Positions 1 through 6,068 of a stretch of DNA of 10,617 nt are shown in pieces. The notes beneath the pieces are model-generated. The model ran no database searches and had not been told where the DNA came from. It worked only from the letters and a program-made list of their open reading frames with translations. How positions within the stretch are numbered: position 1 is the first letter of the stretch; each line of letters opens with the position of its first letter. The position numbers were made by a program, and so were the translations under genes. Source of the stretch: JAUVZF01 sp964539385 (GTDB lineage: Bacteria; Planctomycetota; Phycisphaerae; FEN-1346); the NCBI GenBank assembly GCA_964539385.1, contig CAZIJC010000153.1, positions 1 through 10,617 on the forward strand, written 5' to 3'.

Positions 1-448
1 AGATGAGCCACTGCCGCTTGGCCGCGTCGTAGAACAGTTCCGGCGCCCAGGCGTTCCGGGCGCCGGCTTCGCCCTCCATGACGGGGATGCCTTTCTGCTC
101 GGACCAGTGGATGAGGTCCTTCGACGAGGCGTAGCCGATGAGCATCGGCGTGGTCCAGGTGGTGGTCCAGACCATGTGGAAGGCGCCGTCGGGGCCGCGG
201 CGAAGGCACGGGTCGCGCATCAGGGGTTTGGGACCGACCTTGGGTGCCAGAAACGACTTGCGGCCGAGTTCCGTCCACGTGTAGCCGTCGCGGCTGTAGG
301 CCAGGTGCAGGCCGTCCGCGCCATTGCCACGAAACGAGGTGAACAGGTACCAGCCGCTGGATTCCGTTTCGGGCTGCGCGGCAACGAGCGAGCAGCAGGC
401 GGCGAGTGTCGCCAGCGCTAGGACGGTCGTGACACGTGCGGTATGCAG
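1..448 (-). CDS. GH43-like glycoside hydrolase, lipoprotein, C-terminus off the left edge
   Basis: Partial gene; 149 residues are visible, the rest lies beyond base 1. Residues 1-24 form a signal peptide with the lipobox L15-A16-A17-C18, so a lipidated, envelope-anchored protein is likely. From residue 33 the protein reads as a GH43-type five-bladed beta-propeller: a YLFTSFRGNG opening, a repeated 'YSRDGYTW' and 'SSKDLIHW' blade motif, an MRDP block (D79) and a WAPEL block (E137). In GH43 and related families acidic residues in such blocks are catalytic, and the substrates are usually arabinose- or xylose-containing glycans; the exact substrate cannot be read here. The frame has no ATG, GTG or TTG between the upstream stop and the signal peptide. 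The best start is a CTG at 448-446, six bases after GGGAGG. It lies 72 bases downstream of the DUF1080 gene and is probably co-transcribed. Family call is firm, start less so. Confidence 0.85.
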   Translation of the reverse strand, partial: MHTARVTTVLALATLAACCSLVAAQPETESSGWYLFTSFRGNGADGLHLAYSRDGYTWTELGRKSFLAPKVGPKPLMRDPCLRRGPDGAFHMVWTTTWTTPMLIGYASSKDLIHWSEQKGIPVMEGEAGARNAWAPELFYDAAKRQWLI

Positions 449-460
449 GTGGTACCTCCC
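446..460 (-). promoter_or_regulatory. Ribosome binding site with probable CTG start codon
   Basis: On the minus strand GGGAGG (460-455) is followed by six bases and then CTG (448-446). The DUF1080 gene next door has the same GGGAGG with the same six-base spacing before its ATG, which supports the choice. No conventional start codon exists in this frame before the signal peptide. A sequencing error or an ATG-to-CTG mutation are the alternatives. Confidence 0.55.
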
Positions 461-478
461 GTTCGAGTCCAGACCGAT

Positions 479-498
479 CCGCGGGGCAAGCCCCGCGG
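479..498. repeat. Perfect 8-bp inverted repeat (GC hairpin) in the 521/448 gap
   Basis: CCGCGGGG (479-486), a four-base CAAG loop and CCCCGCGG (491-498) form a perfect hairpin. It sits between the DUF1080 stop (521) and the GH43-like start (448). No T-run follows on the minus strand, so it is a poor intrinsic terminator. It is better read as an intercistronic stem-loop or a copy of a dispersed palindromic (REP-like) element. Confidence 0.7.
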
Positions 499-520
499 CT
501 AAATGGCGTGCAGCCTACCG

Positions 521-1180
521 CTACTTCAGTTCCTTGATGCGGATGTTCCTGAATCGGACCTCCAGCGGTCCGCCGCCGTGGATCTGGACGGCGATGACGC
601 CGCGCCGCGCGATCTTGGCGTCCGGTTCCGTGTAATCGACGGTCGTCGCGCCGTTGATTTTCAGCCGGATGTGCGGGCCGACGGCGTTGACCTCGTAATC
701 GTTCCAGTCGCCGGGCTTCAGGGCCTTCTTGATTGTCTCTGGCTTGGGCCCGGCGAGGACCTTGCGGCGGCGGGCCTCGTCGTAGAGTTTGCCCCACCAC
801 GCGCCGCCCACGTCGGCCTGGTACCCTGCGACCTCGTGCGAGTTCGGCACCCGTTTCGAGCGGAACTGGACGCCGCTGTTGGCGTTGTTGGGCTTCAGGC
901 GGATCTGGAACCGCAGGATGAAGTTGCCGTACTCCTTCGTCGTCGCCAGGAAGTCGTTGTGCCGGATGCCGGGGCTCCGGCCGACGAGCATCCCGTCCTC
1001 CACGATCCACAACTTCTTATCGCCCTCCCAGCCCTCGAGGTCCTTGTCGTTGAAGATCGGCACGAAACCTGCTTCCTTCTCCGTGTCGGCCGCCGGGTCG
1101 GCGGCGGGCGCGGTACCGAGCGCGCCTAGCAAGACGGCGCCGGCAAGCAGCACGCCAATCAACGTCCGAACGGTTAGCAT
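521..1180 (-). CDS. DUF1080 family protein, 3-keto-disaccharide hydrolase-like, exported
   Basis: 219 residues, a usual length for a single DUF1080 domain (PF06439, concanavalin A-like jelly-roll). Residues 1-27 are a Sec signal peptide with a long Leu/Ala/Gly core and an APAA cleavage region. The domain runs from about residue 39 to the end. Landmarks are FVPIFNDKDLEGW (39-51), NSGVQFRSKR (101-110), EVAGYQADVGG (116-126), WNDYEV (159-164) and the closing strand RFRNIRIKELK (209-219). Members of this family have been shown to hydrolyse 3-keto-glycosides in the 3-keto-glycoside degradation route, and many planctomycete paralogues are uncharacterised. The start has GGGAGG at 1192-1187, six bases before ATG. 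The upstream gap is 174 bases with repeats and a possible promoter. Substrate is not predictable, but export and neighbours fit polysaccharide or oligosaccharide processing. Confidence 0.9.
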   Translation of the reverse strand: MLTVRTLIGVLLAGAVLLGALGTAPAADPAADTEKEAGFVPIFNDKDLEGWEGDKKLWIVEDGMLVGRSPGIRHNDFLATTKEYGNFILRFQIRLKPNNANSGVQFRSKRVPNSHEVAGYQADVGGAWWGKLYDEARRRKVLAGPKPETIKKALKPGDWNDYEVNAVGPHIRLKINGATTVDYTEPDAKIARRGVIAVQIHGGGPLEVRFRNIRIKELK

Positions 1181-1222
1181 GGTCAGCCTCCCTTCCCTGT
1201 GTGGAACTTACTCGACCCACAC

Positions 1223-1251
1223 ACTGTACGGCGCCGACTTCTCCTCGTCCA
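1223..1251 (-). promoter_or_regulatory. Weak sigma70-like promoter candidate for the DUF1080 gene
   Basis: On the minus strand TGGACG (1251-1246, 4/6 to TTGACA) is separated by 17 bases from TACAGT (1228-1223, 4/6 to TATAAT). It would start transcription about 35 bases upstream of the DUF1080 ATG. This is a match by eye only; such matches occur by chance. Confidence 0.22.
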
Positions 1252-1258
1252 GCGTTGG

Positions 1259-1349
1259 GTGGCATAGTCATCCCGCAGGGCGACCATGCCACACGGCATG
1301 GCGCGGGGGCAGGTCGGAACATGGTCACTCTGCGGGCTGACCATGCCAC
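1259..1349. repeat. Two tandem inverted-repeat units between phosphoesterase and DUF1080 genes
   Basis: Unit 1: GTGGCATAGTC (1259-1269) pairs with GACCATGCCAC (1282-1292) with one mismatch, and the middle holds a further CCC-GCA-GGG mini-stem. Unit 2: CATGGTCA (1320-1327) pairs perfectly with TGACCATG (1338-1345) around a ten-base middle that includes TGCGGG. GACCATGCCAC itself recurs as a direct repeat at 1282-1292 and 1339-1349, 57 bases apart. The units look like two diverged copies of one palindromic repeat element, possibly a MITE-like or REP-like sequence. It occupies the space just 3' of the phosphoesterase stop. Confidence 0.75.
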
Positions 1350-1354
1350 CCGCC

Positions 1355-2437
1355 TCACGGTCGCGGCTTGGAGGGTGCGCTGCGGGGCGCCAACTCCTTG
1401 TCCAGCACGTGCCGCCACGACCACGTGCCGTCCCATTCGTAGTGGTGGACGCCGTCGGTGTCGCGGTACCGTTTGGCGTTCTTGCTGTGGTAGGCGGCGC
1501 GGAGGCGGGTCTTGGTAATCTGGACGACGAAGAAGCCGTTCTCCGTCTGGCCGGTGTTGATGACCGTCAGGGGTTCGCCCTCGGCGCCGTCCGGCTTGTA
1601 CCTGCGAAGGCCGGTGCCCGAATGCCCGTGCATGTACGCGACGACGTTGTACGGGCGGACGGCTTCGTAGAACGTCTTCCAGTCCTCCTTGTGCCACCAG
1701 TCGGTGTCGAACCCGCAGTGGGTCAGGATGACGACCGGCCTGCGGCTGTCGCCCACGTTCTTTCGGAGGTCCTCTTTCAGGAACGTGAGCGCCCCCTGCG
1801 GGTCGTGCCAGACGGGGTTGTACCTGACGTCCGGGTGCTGCTTGTCGGCGGGGTAGATGTTGCACTGAACGAAGTGCACCTTGCCCCAGTCCCAGGAATG
1901 GTGGAGCCCGTTCTCTGAGAGGGTTGAGATGAGTCCCTTCCGGAGCCGCTCGGCGTTGCGGGCCTTCAAGTGCGCCTGGACGCTGAATCCGAAGCGTTCC
2001 TTGCCGACCGGCGGCCCGTCATGGTTGCCGTATCCCTCGAAGACCGGGTACGTGATACGACCGTCGGTGCCGTCGAAGCCAAAGTCCTTGACGAAGAAGG
2101 CCCACTGCGGCTCGGTCTGGTTTTTGCCCTGGAACCGGCGGTCGCCGTCGTCGATGAGATCGCCAAGCACCACGACGCCGCGCGGCCGTTCGATGGGGTC
2201 GCCGCCCAGTTGTTCGGGCCAGGCCATGCCGGCGATGACGTTTATCCGGTCGATGGTCGCGCGGTCGCGCTCGTTGCGGTCCTCGTTCTCGAAGGCGTCG
2301 TAGTGCGAGTCGGAGGTGGCGATGAACGTGACGCCGGTCGGTGCGTCGGCGGCGCCCCGCGGCCCGTCGGTGGCCACGCACGACGGAACGAGCATCGCCA
2401 GGCAGACGAGCGGCAGCAACAGGCGCAAGGTACGCAT
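1355..2437 (-). CDS. Calcineurin-like metallophosphoesterase, probable lipoprotein
   Basis: 360 residues. The N-terminus is a signal sequence ending VPSC (C20), a slightly non-standard lipobox, so a lipoprotein is likely. The dinuclear-metal motifs of the calcineurin-like phosphoesterase fold appear in order: SDSH (D43, H45), GDLIDD (G92, D93), GYGNHD (N138, H139), LTH (H240) and HGHSG (H270, H272). The canonical GHxH has Met in place of the first Gly (MHGHSG), but all metal-ligand positions are filled, so it should be active. The region after about 290 (TVINTGQTENGFFVVQI) is the closing strand pair of the fold. The actual substrate (phosphomonoester, diester, nucleotide or phosphoprotein) cannot be told. 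The start has an excellent AAGGAGG six bases before ATG. It follows the sulfatase by only 36 bases, so the two are very probably co-transcribed. Confidence 0.9.
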   Translation of the reverse strand: MRTLRLLLPLVCLAMLVPSCVATDGPRGAADAPTGVTFIATSDSHYDAFENEDRNERDRATIDRINVIAGMAWPEQLGGDPIERPRGVVVLGDLIDDGDRRFQGKNQTEPQWAFFVKDFGFDGTDGRITYPVFEGYGNHDGPPVGKERFGFSVQAHLKARNAERLRKGLISTLSENGLHHSWDWGKVHFVQCNIYPADKQHPDVRYNPVWHDPQGALTFLKEDLRKNVGDSRRPVVILTHCGFDTDWWHKEDWKTFYEAVRPYNVVAYMHGHSGTGLRRYKPDGAEGEPLTVINTGQTENGFFVVQITKTRLRAAYHSKNAKRYRDTDGVHHYEWDGTWSWRHVLDKELAPRSAPSKPRP

Positions 2438-2455
2438 GAAAGACCTCCTTATCGG

Positions 2456-2471
2456 CCGGATATGCGTCCGG
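2456..2471. other. Small intercistronic stem-loop between sulfatase and phosphoesterase
   Basis: CCGGA (2456-2460), a six-base loop and TCCGG (2467-2471) form a 5-bp hairpin in the 36-base gap, directly before the AAGGAGG ribosome binding site of the phosphoesterase. There is no T-run. It may be fortuitous in such GC-rich DNA. Confidence 0.35.
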
Positions 2472-2473
2472 TC

Positions 2474-4420
2474 CTACCGTCCAAGTTGTTTCACGGCCGC
2501 GTCGGTCGAGAAACGGATGTACATGGCGAGCGGTCCTTTGCGTTTTCTGGCGTCCTTGGCGGCAGCCCGCAGCGCATCGAGGGCCGGGCGAGCCTTCTCG
2601 CCGAGCAGTTGGAGCGTGCGTGCGGCGTGCAGGGCGATGTTGGCGTCCTCGGCGGCGAGTTCCTTGGTCAGCAGCGGCATCGCCTTCTCGGTTCTGCCCA
2701 TGGCGGCCAGGGCGCCGGCCGCTTCGATGCGGACGTTCGGCGCCGGGTCGGCAAGCGCCTTGGTGAGCGCGTCGGCGGCGGGTGCGGCGCCGGCGGCCAG
2801 GGCCCGGAGGCCGACGGCGGCCCAGTAGCGGCAGGCGGCGTCGGCGCCAGCCAGGAGTTCGACTTGGCGCGGGAGCGCGTCGGGGCCGCGGCCGACGAGG
2901 TCCGCCGCCTCGAGGATCCGCTTCTGCGGGTACCTGTCGGTCTCGCGCGCCATCTGGTACGGCGTGGCGTCCTCGGACCGCCGCCACAGTTCCACCTCCG
3001 GCAGGAAGGCGACGTCGCGGGAGTCGGCCATCCATCGAGCGTGCAGCCGCCGCATCTCTTGGAGGGCGGCTTTGTGTTCGGGCGAGTCCGCCAGGTTGTG
3101 GAGTTGCTTGGGGTCCTTTGCGACGTCGTAGAGTTCCTCGCGCGGCCGCGTGGGACCGGCGTAGTGGAGTTGCGGCCCTTTGAGTTTCCCCTCGGCGGCG
3201 AGGCGTGTGATCTCGTTGCGGATTTCGCCCTGGTCGGAGTAGGCGCTCGGCTGGTTGTAGGAGAGGTGCGGCATGTAGTTGCGGATGTAGAGATATCGCC
3301 GGTTGCGGACCGAGCGGGCCAGGTCGTACGCCTCGTCCACGCGGTCGCGGTGGCCGTACACGCAGGCGCGCGGCTCGCCCGCGGCGGGGCCGAGGAAGGC
3401 AACGCCCTGCATGTACTCGGGGATCGGGAGGCCGGCGAGGCTCAGCACGGTCGGCGCGAAATCGACGAACGAGACCAGTTGGTCCACCGTCTCGCCGGGC
3501 GCGGCGGGGGCCAGGCGCCGGTACTTCTTCGGGAAACGGATGAGCAGCGGCACGTGGAGGCCCGAGTCGAGCACCAGCCGCTTGTGGCGCGGCAGGCCGG
3601 CACCGTGGTCGGAGTAGAAGAAGACGATGGTGTCGTCGGCCAGACCGTCGTCCTGGAGTTCCTTGAGGATGCGGCCGACGCTGGTGTCCATCGCGGTGAT
3701 GCAGTCGTAGTAGCGGGCCACGGTCCGCCGCGTGACGGGCGTGTCGGGATAGTACGGCGGCACGGGCGCCTTGGCGGGGTCGTGGCGCTCGTGCGGCGTA
3801 AGGTGCGACTGGACTTGCTTCTTGAACTGGTCGTACGACCAGACCATCGACCGCGACTGGTGGGTGACGGTATCGTTGAAGACGCTGAAGAAGGGCCGCC
3901 CGGCCCCCCGGCCGCGCCAGTGGGCCTTGCCCGAGCACTCGTCCCACGAGGCCCGGATGATGGCCGGCTCGCCCGCCGTATTGTAATCGGTCTTGACGTT
4001 GTTCGTGCAGTAGTACCCGGCGGCCCGCAGGTACGAGGGGAAGCCCTTCATCTCGGGCGGGATCGGCAGCCGCGACCGCAGATGCATCGTGCCCAGCGAC
4101 GAGGCGTAGACGCCGGTGATGAGACACGACCGTGTGGGAGAACAGACCGGGGCCGTGGCAAAGGCGCCCGTGTACCGGACGCTCTCGGCCGCCAGGCGGT
4201 CGATGTTCGGCGTCCGGGCGTACGAGTCGCCCCAGCATCCGAGGTTCGGGCTCATGTCCTCACAGGTGATCCAGAGGATGTTGGGCCGGAGCACGTTTCG
4301 TTTGCTCGCCCGGGCGCAGGCTGGCAGTGCGGCGGCCAGAACGGCGCCGAGCGATGCGGCCCCCGTCGTCCGGAGGAACCGGCGGCGTGTTACGGTTCGG
4401 TCCGGACGACGGCATGTCAT
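2474..4420 (-). CDS. Tat-exported S1-family sulfatase with C-terminal HEAT-like repeats
   Basis: 648 residues. A twin-arginine signal (TRRRFLRTTG, residues 11-20) precedes a hydrophobic Ala/Leu stretch. The sulfatase domain runs from about 46 to 470. PNILWITCEDMSP supplies metal ligands (E54/D55 region). CSPTR (93-97) is the C-x-P-x-R signature whose Cys is converted to formylglycine. THQSR (186-190) and SDHG (270-273) complete the alkaline-phosphatase-like site. The overall pattern resembles N-sulfoglucosamine sulfohydrolase-like members of family S1, but the substrate is not fixed by motif. Residues 523-625 are Ala/Leu-rich helical pairs ending in AMG or LLG, typical of HEAT repeats, a tail often seen on planctomycete sulfatases. 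The reading frame stays open upstream to 4855, but that part has no sulfatase similarity and overlaps the DUF1593 gene. The start at 4420 is preceded by AGAAGGGG and gives a proper Tat signal. Confidence 0.92.
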   Translation of the reverse strand: MTCRRPDRTVTRRRFLRTTGAASLGAVLAAALPACARASKRNVLRPNILWITCEDMSPNLGCWGDSYARTPNIDRLAAESVRYTGAFATAPVCSPTRSCLITGVYASSLGTMHLRSRLPIPPEMKGFPSYLRAAGYYCTNNVKTDYNTAGEPAIIRASWDECSGKAHWRGRGAGRPFFSVFNDTVTHQSRSMVWSYDQFKKQVQSHLTPHERHDPAKAPVPPYYPDTPVTRRTVARYYDCITAMDTSVGRILKELQDDGLADDTIVFFYSDHGAGLPRHKRLVLDSGLHVPLLIRFPKKYRRLAPAAPGETVDQLVSFVDFAPTVLSLAGLPIPEYMQGVAFLGPAAGEPRACVYGHRDRVDEAYDLARSVRNRRYLYIRNYMPHLSYNQPSAYSDQGEIRNEITRLAAEGKLKGPQLHYAGPTRPREELYDVAKDPKQLHNLADSPEHKAALQEMRRLHARWMADSRDVAFLPEVELWRRSEDATPYQMARETDRYPQKRILEAADLVGRGPDALPRQVELLAGADAACRYWAAVGLRALAAGAAPAADALTKALADPAPNVRIEAAGALAAMGRTEKAMPLLTKELAAEDANIALHAARTLQLLGEKARPALDALRAAAKDARKRKGPLAMYIRFSTDAAVKQLGR

Positions 4421-4446
4421 GGCATTCCCCTTCTCTGGTCTGGCGA

Positions 4447-4492
4447 GGAGGCGGCTGCGAGCCCGCAAGCGCAGCTCCGGGCCGCCGCCTCC
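4447..4492. repeat. Strong inverted repeat filling the gap between DUF1593 and sulfatase genes
   Basis: GGAGGCGGC (4447-4455) pairs perfectly with GCCGCCTCC (4484-4492), nine bases, enclosing a second stem TGCG (4456-4459) with CGCA (4470-4473). The element starts two bases after the DUF1593 stop codon and ends 26 bases before the sulfatase ATG. No T-run follows on the minus strand. It could stabilise the upstream part of a transcript or be a copy of a dispersed repeat. Confidence 0.7.
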
Positions 4493-4494
4493 GG

Positions 4495-5862
4495 TCACGA
4501 TTTCGTTCGCTTCGACGGCTTGACGACGGTCACGATGACCCTTCGGTATCGCGTCAGCGGCGGCGTGCCGTCGTCGGTCACCTCGCAGATGACGTGGACG
4601 GTCCGGCCCAATTGTGCGTCGTCCGGCACCTTGAAAGAGGCGTCCTGCTTCTCGGCGTCCTCGATTGTCACCTTGCCGCCGTAAGAACTCGGTTCCTTGT
4701 ACGCCCACCATCGGAAGGTCAGGTTGTTTCCGTCGGGGTCGGTGGTGCCTTTGGCGCTGAGAGTCACCTTCGCGCCCGGCGCCGCCTCGATGTCCTGGGA
4801 GTGGGCGAGTTCGACGGCGGGCGGGTGGTTCGCCTTGCTGCGCGGCTTGACGCACCAGTCGGCGCGGGCGGCCCAGTCATTCTGGAAGGCCTCGGCCCAT
4901 CGCCAGATGGGCTTGTTGAGGTCGCCGTCGTCCTTGGCGCCGCGCCAGACGTTCCCGGCGCCTTTCTCCATCTCGAACCGTCCGCCCCAGCCGCCGTAGG
5001 AGGGATGCTCCAGGCTCCTTAAACCCACGCGAATCTGGTGCATGAACGACGGCGAGTCGCCCTCGGAACGAAAGGCGCCGTCCTTCGATTCGTACAGACT
5101 GCACAGCGGGCCGTGGCCCTTCAGGATGTTGGCCTCCATCCAGGGCTTCTCGAAGAGGGATTTGTGCGGGGCGGGGATAATCCGGTTCCAGCGGTAGGCG
5201 ATGCATCCGAACTGGCGAAAACTGCCGAGCACCTGAACGTCCGGCCAGTTCGGCTGGATGTACTGGCGGAACGTATTATCCTGGTCCAGGATGATGTAGA
5301 CGACCGCCTTGCGTGAGACCTTCTTCATCTGGTCGGGGTGCTTGTGCTGGATCTTCCAGAGGGCGCGGGCGATGGTGTTCGTTCCGCCCCACGCCTGAAG
5401 GTACACGGGTCCGGGTGCGGCGTCCAGGAGCACCTCGACGATGCGCTCCGAGCCAGGCGTGTCGGCCCCCATCTCGCCGACGTTCGCAATGTTGCCGATG
5501 GTGATCTTCCCTTTGAGTTCCTTCGGCGAGGGGAAACCGGGCGCGTGGGTCTTCAGGTTCTCGTAGACCTTGGCGTACTGATCGATCTGGTCCTCGATCC
5601 ACTTTGTCCCGGCCCACTTGTGGTTGTCCCAGTGAAACTTGGAGGCGGAGTAAACGATGCCTTCGATGTCCCACTCGTTGGCGTACATCAGAAAGCGGAC
5701 CATCGAGCACCGGTCGTCGATCTCGCCGTCGGTGGTGGCAATGATACGGGGGCGGTCGCCCCGCTTCATCGCCGAGCAGGCGCTCGAGACGAAAACCGCG
5801 CAGCCAAGCAACAACGCCACAACCGCAACCATCGGAATCTGATGCAGGTCGGCGTGTTTCAT
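4495..5862 (-). CDS. DUF1593 (Sde182-like, nucleoside-hydrolase-fold) lipoprotein
   Basis: 455 residues. A signal sequence ends in the lipobox L18-L19-G20-C21, so a lipoprotein is probable. Residues 38-300 match the DUF1593 domain (PF07632), which has the inosine-uridine nucleoside hydrolase fold. TTDGEIDD (43-50; D45, D49, D50) corresponds to the calcium-binding Asp cluster at the start of that fold. GNIANVGEMGADTPGSERIV (123-142), QAWGGTNTIARAL (156-168) and GGWGGRFE (290-297) are family blocks. Residues 345-447 form an Ig/PKD-like beta-sandwich (TTDPDGNNLTFRWWAY, CEVTDDGTPPL) as in the C-terminus of the cellulose-binding protein Sde182. Members are found beside polysaccharide-degrading genes; the reaction is not established, and hydrolysis of an N- or O-glycosidic bond is the usual guess. 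The start at 5862 has AAAGGG a few bases upstream; an alternative Met at residue 11 would shorten the signal's n-region. Confidence 0.9.
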   Translation of the reverse strand: MKHADLHQIPMVAVVALLLGCAVFVSSACSAMKRGDRPRIIATTDGEIDDRCSMVRFLMYANEWDIEGIVYSASKFHWDNHKWAGTKWIEDQIDQYAKVYENLKTHAPGFPSPKELKGKITIGNIANVGEMGADTPGSERIVEVLLDAAPGPVYLQAWGGTNTIARALWKIQHKHPDQMKKVSRKAVVYIILDQDNTFRQYIQPNWPDVQVLGSFRQFGCIAYRWNRIIPAPHKSLFEKPWMEANILKGHGPLCSLYESKDGAFRSEGDSPSFMHQIRVGLRSLEHPSYGGWGGRFEMEKGAGNVWRGAKDDGDLNKPIWRWAEAFQNDWAARADWCVKPRSKANHPPAVELAHSQDIEAAPGAKVTLSAKGTTDPDGNNLTFRWWAYKEPSSYGGKVTIEDAEKQDASFKVPDDAQLGRTVHVICEVTDDGTPPLTRYRRVIVTVVKPSKRTKS

Positions 5863-5891
5863 GGTATCCCTTTCGCGAATAGGTCCGCAGC

Positions 5892-5917
5892 AAAACCCCG
5901 CGCACCCACCAGCGCGG
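5892..5917 (-). terminator. Hairpin with short T-run upstream of the DUF1593 gene
   Basis: Read on the minus strand, CCGCGC (5917-5912) and GCGCGG (5903-5898) form a 6-bp stem with an eight-base loop, followed by GG and TTTT (5895-5892). This resembles a weak intrinsic terminator. It lies 152 bases after the thiE stop and 30 bases before the DUF1593 ATG, so it could end thiE transcription or act as a leader attenuator. The T-run is short. Confidence 0.35.
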
Positions 5918-5996
5918 TCGCTGCCGTGCGAGGCCCACTCCGATAGGTCCGAACCGCTTCCGAGGGGCGCAGGTTTCGCTCGTAACCCCGGAGCGA

Positions 5997-6015
5997 GCGC
6001 GCCCGGCCGGCGCGC
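5997..6015. other. GC-rich 7-bp hairpin downstream of thiE
   Basis: GCGCGCC (5997-6003), loop CGGCC, GGCGCGC (6009-6015). It lies 54 bases past the thiE stop codon on the transcribed side. There is no T-run, so any terminator role would not be the classic intrinsic kind. The rest of the 206-base gap holds a direct repeat ATAGGTCCG at 5879-5887 and 5943-5951 and no open gene that I can support. Confidence 0.45.
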
Positions 6016-6068
6016 GGCACAGCCGGTTTGACAAATAAGCCGTGGCACCCATCATTTCAAGCGCGGCA

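Noticed and set aside
1017..1865. A 282-codon minus-strand frame overlapping the phosphoesterase and DUF1080 genes
   Set aside because: It is out of frame with both real genes, crosses the repeat-bearing intergenic region and has an Arg-rich, motif-free translation.
1970..4684. A 904-codon open frame on the plus strand opposite the sulfatase and phosphoesterase genes
   Set aside because: It is antisense to two genes with clear catalytic motifs, spans both of them, and its translation is Arg/Gly/Val-rich with no family motif. It is a by-product of high GC at third codon positions.
4421..4855. Upstream extension of the sulfatase reading frame by 145 codons
   Set aside because: The extension overlaps the DUF1593 coding region, has no sulfatase similarity and would bury the Tat signal; the ATG at 4420 has a ribosome binding site.
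5863..6048. Upstream extension of the DUF1593 frame by 62 codons
   Set aside because: It would place a non-hydrophobic Arg/Gly-rich stretch before the lipoprotein signal and read through GC hairpins; the ATG at 5862 is better placed.
6028..6056. Perfect TTGACA on the plus strand with 17-base spacer
   Set aside because: The -10 position reads ATCATT, a poor match, and no plus-strand gene follows; it would point into the 3' end of thiE.
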